The position numbers and the translations under genes were made by a program. DNA of 64,000 nt from Actinomycetota bacterium (GTDB lineage: Bacteria; Actinomycetota; Coriobacteriia; Anaerosomatales; Anaerosomataceae). The notes below the pieces were generated by a model, which had not been told where the DNA came from, did not search any database, and saw only the letters and a program-made list of their open reading frames with translations. Below are positions 54,441-63,400 of the stretch, piece after piece. Every line of letters begins with the position of its first letter. Position 1 is the stretch's first letter. The stretch lies in NCBI GenBank assembly GCA_009668945.1, contig SBEH01000001.1:124001-188000 (forward strand), given 5' to 3'.

Positions 54441-55596
54441 CGTCCCGCCGCACTCTCGCGCTGGTCACCACGCGCCCGGAATCGACGGCAACGCCGATAG
54501 CCCCGTCGAGGATCGCCTCGAGTTCTGCGCCGACGAGCGTGTGGCGCCACCCCTCCGACAGCGGGTGCCCTTCCCGATCGCCTCCGGCGAACCGTTCCAA
54601 CTCCTCCCGCGAGCTCAGTAGCGACGGAGCGACGCCGTGTTCGACCGCACGGATCCGCACGACCGCCGAGAGCAAGTCGGCGAGAGGCTGGACGTCCCTA
54701 GGCACGCGCGTGCGCTTGGGAAGCCGCGGCAGATCGTCTTCGGCGACCGCGGTGCCTGTCCGGACGGCCTCGAGGATACCCGCGCCGAAGCGTGTCGCCG
54801 TTCGATCGCTGACGCCGCGGATTCCTGCGAGTTCGTCCACCGATGCCGGTCGGCGTCTGGCGATCTCCACGAGACTCTCGTCCGAGACGAGCCACCGCCG
54901 AGGCATGTCCCGGCGCTGTGCCTCGGCCTCGCGCCACGCCGCGACCTCACGCAGCACGCCAAGGCTCCGCCGGTCCAGTGTCGACGCCCGCTTGACGCGA
55001 AGGTACAGCGATGCAGGGTCCGCCGCGTACGTCGACGGATCCGCGAGCCGATCGAAGTCCTCGGTCAGCCAGTCGAGCCTCCCCTGGCGCTCCAGGCGCT
55101 CGCGGAGCAGCGCGTAGATGGGAATCAGGTGCTCGACATCGGCGGCCGCGTACGACAGCTGCGCATCGGTCAGCGGGCGTGCAGCCCAATCGGTGAACGT
55201 GTCTCCCTTGTCGATCGTCGCGCCCAAGAGGTCCTTCGCGAGTTGCGCGTAGCCGACCTGCGTCGGGAACCCCGCCAGTGTGGCGGCGACCTGCGTGTCG
55301 AAGACGGGTGACGGAGTCGCGCCGGTCGCCCGAAGCAGGACCTCGATGTCCTGCGACCCCGCGTGGAAGACCTTCAGTGCGGTGCCCGAGGTCAGCACGG
55401 CAGCCAGCTTCTCGAGTCCGTCGCCTATTGTGAGGGCATCGATCAGGTAGACGTCGTCGGCGGTCGCGATCTGCACGAGGCAGAGCCTGGCGTAGTAGGT
55501 GCGCTCGCGCATGAACTCGGTATCGATTGCGACAACCGGTGACGCGCTGATGACCGCGATCGCGGCGTCAAGGGCTTCGATGTCGCAGATGTACAA
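54427..55596 (-). CDS. rnd: Ribonuclease D
   Basis: RNase D is a 3'-5' exonuclease that trims tRNA and other stable RNA. The 389 residues have VVAIDTEFMRERTYYARLCL (DEDD exonuclease motif I), KVFHAGSQDIEVL (motif II), and YAAADVEHLIPIYALL (motif III), followed by two HRDC domains. The TTG start at 55596 has GGAGG 4 bases upstream. It diverges from the second lipid kinase gene. Confidence 0.94.
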   Translation of the reverse strand: MYICDIEALDAAIAVISASPVVAIDTEFMRERTYYARLCLVQIATADDVYLIDALTIGDGLEKLAAVLTSGTALKVFHAGSQDIEVLLRATGATPSPVFDTQVAATLAGFPTQVGYAQLAKDLLGATIDKGDTFTDWAARPLTDAQLSYAAADVEHLIPIYALLRERLERQGRLDWLTEDFDRLADPSTYAADPASLYLRVKRASTLDRRSLGVLREVAAWREAEAQRRDMPRRWLVSDESLVEIARRRPASVDELAGIRGVSDRTATRFGAGILEAVRTGTAVAEDDLPRLPKRTRVPRDVQPLADLLSAVVRIRAVEHGVAPSLLSSREELERFAGGDREGHPLSEGWRHTLVGAELEAILDGAIGVAVDSGRVVTSARVRRDDGDA

Positions 55597-55686
55597 TGAA
55601 CCTCCGGGGCAAGATCGGTCGGACACGGCCCGTCGTGTCGCCGTTCGAGTGTAGCCGAAGCGCGTGAGCGGCACGAGGAGACCCGC

Positions 55687-56640
55687 GTGAACGTCCTCAT
55701 GGTCACTAACCTGAGATCCGGATTCGGCGATTCGGGCCTGTACGAGTACGTTCGCGAGCTCGGGTCACACCGGGTCGAAGTGACGATGCGCTTCCTGGAC
55801 GACGGCGCCGACCTGCACCACCTTCTCCGGGACGCAAGCGCCTACGCGCGCGTGGTGGCCGCAGGCGGAGACGGCACTGTGTCCGCTGTCGCCTACGCCC
55901 TCAGAGACACCGGCATCCCGGTACTTGCCTACCCGGCCGGCACTGCGAACCTGCTCGCGCGGAACCTCAGGCTGCCCGTCGACCCGATCGACCTTGCGGT
56001 AGCGACGATTGCCGGCCGCACTGTCACGATCGACCTCGGAGAGCTCACACTCCCCGCACGCGACGGGCGCACCGGGCGTCGGCGGGGCTTCTCGATAGCG
56101 GCCGGCGCGGGCTTCGACGCGAAGCTGATCGAGGCCGCCCAGCCGCTGAAGGCCAGCCTCGGCGAAGGCGCGTACATCATCGGAGCGATGCAGAACCTCG
56201 TACCCACGGTCTCCAAGTTCACGCTCACCCTCGACGGCAAGGTCGTCGAGACCGAGGGCATCGCCGTGATGCTGATGAACCTCGCCCGCATCCAGTTCGA
56301 CCTGGCAGTCACCCACGGCTCGGATGCACAGGACGGGCTGCTAGAGGTCGTGATCGTGAAGCCGGCATCGCCCGCCGCGCTCCTCCCGACCGTGTGGGCC
56401 GCGTTGCTCGATCGCCTCACGGAACACCCGAAGCGGCCGGGCCTCGAGATACACACGGCATCGGCCGTGGAGGTGGTGGCGCAGCCGCGCCTGCCCATCG
56501 AGTACGACGGCGAGATGCTCGATGCGACCACACCGTTCTCCGCCCGGGTCCTGCCGCGCGCAGCCACGATGATCGTCTCTGAGGAGAGTCCGTTGCCGAG
56601 AGATGAGATAAGGCTCGACCGCGACGGCGAAGTCGGCTAG
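55687..56640 (+). CDS. Second diacylglycerol/lipid kinase family protein
   Basis: The 317 residues begin with the fold MNVLMVTNLRSGFGDSG and have VVAAGGDGTVSAVAYAL and AYPAGTANLLARNLRLP, the kinase signature. The second motif departs from the first kinase, which has GSGNDTRRTLG, so the two probably act on different lipids. The GTG at 55687 has GAGGAGA upstream. The terminator at 56699 ends its transcript. Confidence 0.88.
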   Translation: MNVLMVTNLRSGFGDSGLYEYVRELGSHRVEVTMRFLDDGADLHHLLRDASAYARVVAAGGDGTVSAVAYALRDTGIPVLAYPAGTANLLARNLRLPVDPIDLAVATIAGRTVTIDLGELTLPARDGRTGRRRGFSIAAGAGFDAKLIEAAQPLKASLGEGAYIIGAMQNLVPTVSKFTLTLDGKVVETEGIAVMLMNLARIQFDLAVTHGSDAQDGLLEVVIVKPASPAALLPTVWAALLDRLTEHPKRPGLEIHTASAVEVVAQPRLPIEYDGEMLDATTPFSARVLPRAATMIVSEESPLPRDEIRLDRDGEVG

Positions 56641-56698
56641 CGCCCGCCGTCGTTCGTCGGCAGGCGCCGATCCGGAGGTTGCGCGGCGAGACACGTGA

Positions 56699-56728
56699 AG
56701 AGGCCCCGACTCATGCGTCGGGGCCTCT
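56699..56728. terminator. Terminator between the lipid kinase and tRNA-Val
   Basis: AGAGGCCCCGAC and GTCGGGGCCTCT form a perfect 12-base-pair stem with a 6-base loop. It can end transcripts of the plus-strand kinase and of the minus-strand tRNA-Val. Confidence 0.75.
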
Positions 56729-56737
56729 GCTGTTCCA

Positions 56738-56812
56738 TGGTGGGCGCTAGAGGATTTGAACCTCTGACCCCTTCCGCGTCAAGGAAGTGCTCTCCCCCTG
56801 AGCTAAGCGCCC
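56738..56812 (-). tRNA. tRNA-Val (GAC)
   Basis: The cloverleaf is complete at 75 bases. The acceptor arm is GGGCGCT with AGCGCCC, and the anticodon stem CTTCC/GGAAG holds the loop TTGACGC, giving anticodon GAC. The 3' CCA is encoded. Confidence 0.97.
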
Positions 56813-56836
56813 GTGGCTGCCAGCGCAGCGACGACT

Positions 56837-56845
56837 ATTGTAGCA
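56837..56845 (-). promoter_or_regulatory. Extended -10 promoter of tRNA-Val
   Basis: TGCTACAAT on the minus strand is a near-perfect extended -10 element 25 bases upstream of the tRNA 5' end. The -35 region is weak, as expected for an extended -10 promoter. Confidence 0.6.
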
Positions 56846-56948
56846 GGCGAAAGCAGCCGCGCTACCCCCGACTTGGCATGGCCGGAAGACGCGCCCCGGA
56901 GCCCTCCAACACGTCTTCTGGCAGGTCCCGCGCAGCGTCAGAACCTTG

Positions 56949-56978
56949 TTGCACCGCCCGAAGAACGCGTGGTAGTCT
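56949..56978 (+). promoter_or_regulatory. Promoter of tRNA-Gly and tRNA-Cys
   Basis: TTGCAC and TAGTCT are separated by 18 bases, ending 11 bases before the tRNA-Gly 5' end. Transcription would begin close to the mature tRNA end. Confidence 0.5.
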
Positions 56979-56989
56979 ACCCCTTGCGC

Positions 56990-57065
56990 GCGGACGTGGC
57001 TCAGCTGGTAGAGCACAACCTTGCCAAGGTTGGGGTCGCGGGTTCGAATCCCGTCGTCCGCTCCA
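56990..57065 (+). tRNA. tRNA-Gly (GCC)
   Basis: The cloverleaf is complete at 76 bases. The acceptor arm is GCGGACG with CGTCCGC, and the anticodon stem CAACC/GGTTG holds the loop TTGCCAA, giving anticodon GCC. The 3' CCA is encoded. Confidence 0.97.
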
Positions 57066-57156
57066 TCGACACTCCGGAGGTCGGCCTCTTCAGGGCAGTG
57101 AAGCCGCCCGATCGGCCGGCCTTCATTGATAGTGAAGCGTGAGCGCTTCCAATAGA

Positions 57157-57230
57157 GGCGACGTCGCCAAGTGGCAAGGCAGAGGCCTGCAAAGCCTTTA
57201 TCCCCGGTTCGAATCCGGGCGTCGCCTCCA
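57157..57230 (+). tRNA. tRNA-Cys (GCA)
   Basis: The cloverleaf is complete at 74 bases. The acceptor arm is GGCGACG with CGTCGCC, and the anticodon loop CTGCAAA gives anticodon GCA. The 3' CCA is encoded. It lies 91 bases after tRNA-Gly and is probably co-transcribed with it. Confidence 0.97.
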
Positions 57231-57241
57231 ACACGACAGAC

Positions 57242-57276
57242 CGAAAGCCCGCCTCCGTAATGGAGGCGGGCTTTCG
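57242..57276 (+). terminator. tRNA-Cys terminator
   Basis: CGAAAGCCCGCCTCC and GGAGGCGGGCTTTCG form a perfect 15-base-pair stem with a 5-base loop, 12 bases after tRNA-Cys. The stem contains its own T-run. Confidence 0.85.
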
Positions 57277-57375
57277 TCGTGTGCGGGGCATGCGCGTAGG
57301 GTGTGTGCGTTCGGTCGTGCGCGCATGAACCGCCCGCGCCCACAAGGCGCGGGTCACGACAGGGAACAGGGCGGA

Positions 57376-57528
57376 TCAGACGCCGTACTTCAGCTGGATG
57401 CGCTTCGCCTGATCCAGACGGAACAGCCCGCGCTCGAGGTCCTTGGGATCGGAGATGTTCTCGATCGCCCACTTGAGGATCTCGCGGGGCACCAGGGGGT
57501 AGCGCTTGCGCGCTTCGGCGACGGTCAT
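57376..57528 (-). CDS. 50-residue protein of unknown function
   Basis: I do not recognise a family. The 50 residues start MTVAEARKRYPLVPREILKW and continue with AIENISDPKDLERGLFRLDQ, a charged, mostly helical sequence with no cysteines, signal or membrane segment. Support for a real gene comes from AAGGAG upstream of the ATG at 57528 and from a good promoter at 57592-57621. It may be a small DNA- or RNA-binding or regulatory protein, but nothing shows this. Confidence 0.6.
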   Translation of the reverse strand: MTVAEARKRYPLVPREILKWAIENISDPKDLERGLFRLDQAKRIQLKYGV

Positions 57529-57591
57529 GGCTCGGCTCCTTCTACGACTAGTGCTGCGACTGGTGTGACTGGTATGACCCGTCATGCTCGG

Positions 57592-57621
57592 ATTGTGCGC
57601 CTTCGGCACCCTAACCGTCAA
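57592..57621 (-). promoter_or_regulatory. Promoter of the 50-residue protein
   Basis: TTGACG and CACAAT on the minus strand are separated by 18 bases, one of the best promoter matches in the window. The leader of about 55 bases holds a direct repeat of ACCAGTC, of unknown meaning. Confidence 0.6.
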
Positions 57622-57654
57622 GTCCGGCTTGAGGTTGAGGAGTACACGCCGACA

Positions 57655-58248
57655 TCACGAGCGCCACCTTGGATAGAGCTCGTGCTCGACAGCGAGCAGA
57701 TCCAGCACCTTCCCGACGACGAAGTTGACCATGTCGTCCACGGATGTAGGGCGCTGATAGAACGCCGGCATGGCTGGCGCGACTACTGCACCCGCCTCGG
57801 CCAGCGTCGTGAGGTTGCGAAGGTGGATGAGATTGAGGGGCGTCTCCCGGGGCACCACCACCAGGGTGCGTCGCTCCTTGAGCGCAACGTCTGCCGTGCG
57901 CTCGGCGAGACCCGAGGCAAGCCCTGAGGCGAGCGATCCGATGAAGCCCATCGATGCGGGCGCGACGACCACCGCATCGAAGCGGCTCGAGCCCGAGGCC
58001 ACGGCATCGAACAGATCGTCTTCCGCGGCGACGCGAAGAGGGAGGTCCGCGGGCAGTTCGAGGTAGCGGAGCACTGCTTCCTTGGCGCCTTCAGCGGGAA
58101 CGACCAGACCCAGCTCGTACGCGGTGACCTCCGCCCCGGTCTTCGTGAAGATGAGCGTGACCTCGCCCACCTCGAGAAGCTGCTCGACGAGACGCAGACC
58201 GTACGCCGCTCCCGAGACGCCCGTGACCGCGATGACGTAGCGTTTCAA
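57655..58248 (-). CDS. ubiX: Flavin prenyltransferase UbiX
   Basis: UbiX attaches a dimethylallyl group to FMN to make the prenyl-FMN cofactor of UbiD decarboxylases. The 197 residues start YVIAVTGVSGAAYGLRLVEQ, contain VVVAPASMGFIGSLASGLA and VVPRETPLNLIHLRNLTTLA, and end as in the family. The TTG at 58248 has AAGGGGG upstream and gives the normal length; an ATG at 58281 is less likely. No UbiD-type gene is in the window. Confidence 0.94.
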   Translation of the reverse strand: MKRYVIAVTGVSGAAYGLRLVEQLLEVGEVTLIFTKTGAEVTAYELGLVVPAEGAKEAVLRYLELPADLPLRVAAEDDLFDAVASGSSRFDAVVVAPASMGFIGSLASGLASGLAERTADVALKERRTLVVVPRETPLNLIHLRNLTTLAEAGAVVAPAMPAFYQRPTSVDDMVNFVVGKVLDLLAVEHELYPRWRS

Positions 58249-58315
58249 GCCGATCCCCCTTCCCGGGTAGGCAACGCACATGACTCTACCGCCATGTCTT
58301 GCGCGCTCCAAGGTG

Positions 58316-59023
58316 CTACATGCCGAGCGCCGCCTCGGCGTCGTCAAGCGAACGGATCGGCTTCGCCTCCGCATCGGCCGTGCCATGCCGATCGATCAAG
58401 ACCGCGCGCATCCCTATCGCGCTCGCCCCGAGGATGTCCGCGTAGTGGTGATCCCCGATGTGGCCGGCCTCGACCGGCTCGACACCAAGACGCTCGCACG
58501 CAAGCAGGAAGATCCGCGGATCGGGCTTGTGGAGTCCCACGTCCGCCGAAGAGACGATGTCGTCTAGAAGCTCACCGAAGCCGAGGCCCTCGAGCAGGCT
58601 CACCAACCGCGAGTCCCAGTTCGAGATGATCCCGGTCTTCAGGCCCCGGGCCTTCATGCGCTCGAACGCGGGGCGCACGTCGTCGTAGGCCGCCCACCGG
58701 TCGGGCCGGCCGAACTCATCGTACACGCGCCGGGCGATCTCGACCGCTTCGTCTTCGATTCCGAGACGACGGCACAGCATCGAGTACATGCCGACCCAGA
58801 CCGACGATGTCCGGTCCTCGTCCGTCCAGAACGCGTCATCCTCGGCGTAGCGCTCCTCGTAGTACGCGTCCACCAGCGGCATGAGGGAGTCGATGGCGTG
58901 AAGATCGCGCACGTGGCCAGCCTCGGCGAGAATCTGACGGCACACCTCGGAGACGCTCGGTTCCGCGTACAACAGCGTGTTGCCCACGTCGAAGAAGACC
59001 GCGCGGAGGCGCACTTCCGTCAC
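58316..59023 (-). CDS. HAD-type hydrolase
   Basis: The 235 residues begin LRAVFFDVGNTLLYAEPS, a HAD motif I with Asn in the usual Gly position of DxDGT (DVGNT), and include TGIISNWDSRL (motif II), KPDPRIFLLACERL (motif III lysine) and HIGDHHYADILGA (motif IV). The form resembles HDHD3-like phosphatases of unknown substrate. The GTG at 59023 overlaps the nitroreductase stop in GTGA. Confidence 0.88.
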   Translation of the reverse strand: MTEVRLRAVFFDVGNTLLYAEPSVSEVCRQILAEAGHVRDLHAIDSLMPLVDAYYEERYAEDDAFWTDEDRTSSVWVGMYSMLCRRLGIEDEAVEIARRVYDEFGRPDRWAAYDDVRPAFERMKARGLKTGIISNWDSRLVSLLEGLGFGELLDDIVSSADVGLHKPDPRIFLLACERLGVEPVEAGHIGDHHYADILGASAIGMRAVLIDRHGTADAEAKPIRSLDDAEAALGM

Positions 59024-59586
59024 TTCAGGTACGTCGCGACGTCTGTGTGCCGGTCCTTCTCGCGCGGGACCTCGTCAGCGTAGCCGACGACGATCATCGA
59101 CCTGAGCTCCGAGCCCTCGGGGATCTCGAACACCTGCGCGAGCTGCGACCTGACCCACGCCGGCGCACTCAGGCTACAGGTCGCCAGCCCGAGGGAGGTC
59201 GCCGCAAGCAAGAAGTTCTCGAGCGCAGCGCCCACGGACACCGCATCGTCCATGGCATCGTAGCGGTCGTCCGCGAGCGGCGACGATATGCCGATGACGA
59301 CGGGCGCGCGGCCGAGGTCTGCGTAGAAGCGCGCTGCGTACTCGACCATCTCGGGACCCATCGAGGCCAGCGCCTCTTCCACATACTGCGTGTTCATCGC
59401 CATCGTCTCCGCGACCCGACGACGAGCATCATTGGTGGCGATGTGGAAGTGCCAGGGCTGGATGTTCCATCGCGAGGGGGCATAAGTGGCGGCCTCGACC
59501 AACCGATCGATCAGTGCCGGATCCACCGGCCGGCCGTCGAAGACACGGATCGAGCGGCGTTGTCGTATGGCATCCAAGAGTTCCAT
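59020..59586 (-). CDS. Nitroreductase family FMN protein
   Basis: The 188 residues start LLDAIRQRRSIRVFDGRPVD, the FMN-binding beginning of the family, and contain YAPSRWNIQPWHFHIATN and ATSLGLATCSLSAP. These flavoproteins reduce nitro compounds, quinones or act in dehalogenation. The natural substrate is unknown. The ATG at 59586 has GGGAAGG upstream. It is translationally linked to the HAD gene downstream. Confidence 0.9.
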   Translation of the reverse strand: MELLDAIRQRRSIRVFDGRPVDPALIDRLVEAATYAPSRWNIQPWHFHIATNDARRRVAETMAMNTQYVEEALASMGPEMVEYAARFYADLGRAPVVIGISSPLADDRYDAMDDAVSVGAALENFLLAATSLGLATCSLSAPAWVRSQLAQVFEIPEGSELRSMIVVGYADEVPREKDRHTDVATYLK

Positions 59587-59643
59587 CACGGACCTTCCCT
59601 CGAACGATCCCCCTATCGAAGATACCGCTCGGCGACCCGCCAA

Positions 59644-60450
59644 TCACGCCTGAGTAGGCGTTCGCTCGGCACTTGTCGTTGTGCCGAGGTGCTTTATGAG
59701 CGTCACGGCCGTGCCGCCGCCAGACAGACGTTCGAAGTCGACGTGGTCCATGAGCGCCCGCATGAACATGACACCCCGACCCGACGACGCATACGGATCG
59801 CCGTCGGCAGCCGCATCGCCGCTGAAGCCGCTCCCGCAGTCGGAAACGACCAGAACGACGCGGTCGCTGTACGCCGTGATGCCGACGGTCACGCTGTCCA
59901 CGTCCCCACGCGGAGACCCGTGCCGGATCGCGTTGGACAGCGCCTCTCCCACCGCCACCCGGATATCGAACTGAGTCGCCTCGGGAACCCCGAGCGGACC
60001 GAGTGCGTCGCACACATCCGCACGCATCCGGGCGAGCGACTCTGTCGCAGCCGGAAGCTGCAGCGTCTGCTGCCATAGCGGTGGCTGGTGTGGTTCGGCC
60101 AGCATGAGCCCCGCCACGGCATCACGGGCGTCCGTGGCTGCAGAGACCGTGGGGGCTGCACCCACGAGTCCCGACAGTTCGAGGATTCGCGACACGTCGC
60201 GCGAAGCGCCAGCAAGGACGAGCCGCCCGTTCCTGGGTTGGAGTTCCCGATTGAGCGTGACGATAAGCCCGAGCGCCGAGCTGTCCGCGTAGGTCACACG
60301 CTCGAGATCGATCACGAGGTTCAGACAACCACGGTGGATCGCGCTCTCCAGAGCAACCTCCAGTTCGGGCGCGGTTGCAGCATCGATCTCACCCTCGACG
60401 CTCACGACACACACGCGAGCATCGTGCTCGAGATCGGCCTGTATCCTCAT
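59644..60450 (-). CDS. STAS antagonist fused to an RsbW-type serine kinase domain
   Basis: The 268 residues join two parts of a partner-switching system. Residues 1-110 are a STAS domain (VVSVEGEIDAATAPELEVAL, and the phospho-serine site YADSSALGLIV). Residues 125-260 are an RsbW-like HATPase with VGEALSNAIRHGSP (N box), VVSDCGSGFSG (G1) and GRGVMFMRALMDHV (G2). In the classical RsbV/RsbW pair these are separate proteins. The ATG at 60450 has GGAGG upstream. It lies 37 bases after the phosphatase gene, which would act on its STAS serine. Confidence 0.88.
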   Translation of the reverse strand: MRIQADLEHDARVCVVSVEGEIDAATAPELEVALESAIHRGCLNLVIDLERVTYADSSALGLIVTLNRELQPRNGRLVLAGASRDVSRILELSGLVGAAPTVSAATDARDAVAGLMLAEPHQPPLWQQTLQLPAATESLARMRADVCDALGPLGVPEATQFDIRVAVGEALSNAIRHGSPRGDVDSVTVGITAYSDRVVLVVSDCGSGFSGDAAADGDPYASSGRGVMFMRALMDHVDFERLSGGGTAVTLIKHLGTTTSAERTPTQA

Positions 60451-60487
60451 CCGTCGCCTCCGCAGGATCGGCGCTTCTCCGCTTCGT

Positions 60488-63400
60488 TCACTTTCCACTG
60501 TCGCGCCCGGACGTAACGCCGTCGGTGACCGGCGCTTCATCTCTCCTGTAGCCGACAGCGAGTATCGCGGCATCGTCACGCAACTCCCCGGGTGCGAACC
60601 TCTGCACCTGGCCTAGCAGCCGTTGGGTCACTGCCGACGGAGACCCGCCTGCGCGAAGCGCTCGGTGGACGCGGCCCTCGCCGAAGAACCGCCCGCCGCT
60701 TCGAGCCTCGGTCACGCCGTCTGTGTACAGCAGCAGCAGGGAGCCTGCCTCCAGCGGCATCTCCTCCTGCCCCCATTCGATGTCCGGCACGGCACCCAGG
60801 AGAGCACCCGTGGTCGCCAACCGTTCGATCCGACCGTCGGAGGGACGCAGGAGCAGGCCCGGAGGGTGTCCACCATCGGCGTAGCTGAGCAGCCCGGCTT
60901 GCACGTCGATGCATCCCAGCCAGAGCGTGACGATGCTGGTGGCGTCGCCGGCTTCCAGAAGCATCGCGTTCAGCTCCTGAAGCATCCGCGCAGGCTCCAG
61001 GCCCGATACAGCCATGCCGCGAAGCGCGTGCCTGATCATCGACGTCCTGGTCGCGGCGGCCACGCCCTTGCCGCACACGTCACCGATCGACACCACCACG
61101 CGGCCGTCGGGCATCGAGAACAGGTCGTAGTAGTCGCCGCCGATCTCCGCGTCCGTCCCGGCAGGCAGGTACACGCTGCTCGCGGTGATGCCAGGGATGT
61201 GCGGCAGCCGGGTCGGCAGGATGCTCTCCTGAAGGATCGTCGCGACGTTGTGCTCACGGCTGAACATGTCGGCGGTGTCGATGGCCAGTGCGGCCTGCGA
61301 CGCGAAGGTTCGCAGCAGATCGAGATCGTCGGTGGTGAACGCCGAAGGTTCCCGTGCAAAGACCACGAGCACGCCGATACTTCGGCCGCGCGCGAGCAGA
61401 GGCACAGCCAGGAGCGATTCCAGCCCTTGCTCCGCTGCCGAGTTCAACAGCCGCGTGTCGGACGATGAGATCCGGTCGTATCGTTCGGGCTCTCGCGTCT
61501 CGAAGACCCTTCCCGGAACATCCTCGCCGGGCCTGAACGTCGCTTCGAGCATGTCCCGGTGAAGTATGCCCCGCGCCATCGGCACCGCGATCTGCTTCCG
61601 CTGCGAGTCGTACGTCATCAGCATCACCGCGTCCGCCGCCAGGATCTTCTGGACGACGTCGAGCACGCGGTTGAGCACGATACGGCTCTGCAGCGACGAG
61701 CCCACCGCATGACTGATGCGGAAGATGGTCTCCAGGTTGTCGGCTCGCCGCTTGGCCTGCTGGTAGAGGTATGCGTTCTCAAGCGCCAGTGACGCCTGCT
61801 TTCCGACCGTACCCGCGAGCACGAGTTTCTGCTCCGAAGGGACTCCCGCTCGCGACAGCGCCGCCAGCACCATAAGCCCCGCGAATCCCGACGCGCGGTG
61901 CAGCGGTGTCAGCAGCGCGCCCTCTGCCCGGCGACCGCGCAGGGCATCTGCAATCCCCGGCGTCGACTGCGATGCCTGCACGTACAACGGCCCGGCGGTC
62001 TCCGCCGCGTCCTGAGAGACCGCCTTCCACAGTGCGAGCCACGAACGGTCACCGACCGGGTCTTCGGACGCCTGCAGACCGTACGCGGAACGGTCGACCA
62101 GTATCACGTGCGGCACGCCGAACCCGACGAGCTCCGCCTGCATCCGCGCGACGTCGTAGAGCACCTCCTCGATGTCGCCTGGAGCAGCTGCGCGTTCAGC
62201 GATGGCCCGGAGAGACTCCGCTTCTTTGCGCGAGCGCCGCTCGTCTTCGAACAGCCGGGAGTTCTGGAGCGCCACGGAGGCCTGCGCGGCGAAACTGCGT
62301 ACCGTTTCCGCCTCTGCCTCGGTGAACGTCTTGCCACCGTGACGCACGACTACAGCAACGCCGATGGTATCCTGGCCCGCCTGCAGCGGGGCGGCGAGCG
62401 CGGAAGAAGCGTCGGTGCCGTGAAGGTGGAGATACGGATCACGCCGCCCCGCGGGCGCCTCGGCCGGGCGACCTTCCTCTATGGCCTCCGCGATCCACGG
62501 CACTTCGGACATCACGACCGTGACGTCCTGCCGTCCGGAGAGCACTCCTTCGGCAGCGACGAGATCCAACCTGCCGTCGTCACCGAGGAGGAGCACCTCT
62601 GCATCGACGGCCCCTAGCATGTGCGATATGGCGGAGTTGATGCCCGCAAGCATCAGGCCGCGGTCCGACGCTCTCGCCAGCAGTTCGGCGATGTCCTGCA
62701 TGCGGTTCAACCGCCGTCCGATCGAGTTCAGCGCCTCGACGAGCCTGCCGACCTCGTCCTTCTCGCCGGCTGTCCCGTGCTCGATCGCCGTTTCGGGATC
62801 GAACGCCGCGCCTGATGCCAGCGCCCGTGCGCGCGTCTCAAGATGCTTCAGCGGCTGCACCACCCTGCTGACCACCGCGAGCGAAGCGATCAGCGCCGCT
62901 GCAAGCGCCGCCAACCAGCCGAGGACTCCCGGCATCAGGGCGGCCGACGTTTCCCGCCAGACGACCGACGGTGACTCGAGGACGGCGACCGTCCAGCCGA
63001 GTCCCTCGGGTGACGCGACGCTCACGTACGGCCCGGCCAGCGAGACGTCGCCCTCAAGACGAACCATGCCGACCGATGACTGCTCCGCGTCAGCCACGAA
63101 CTGCACGGTCGGCGCTGCCGCGAAGGGAAGACCCTCGCTCCGATACAGGATGTGACCATCGCCGTCGAACAGGACCGTCGTCGGTTCACCGGGAAGCGTT
63201 GCCACGTTCTCTAGGGCACGCTCGACGAACTCGGTCCGAATCCGCCCCATCAGCAAGCGCGGCGACCCTCCGGGCACATCGACGGTCGCGAGCGCCCACA
63301 GGACTCCCGCCGTGCTGTCGCCGTCCGGCTCCACCCAGATGTAGGGCTCCACCGCAACCGATGTCTCGGTCGCACCCAGCTCCTCAGGCGTCGAGCCGCC

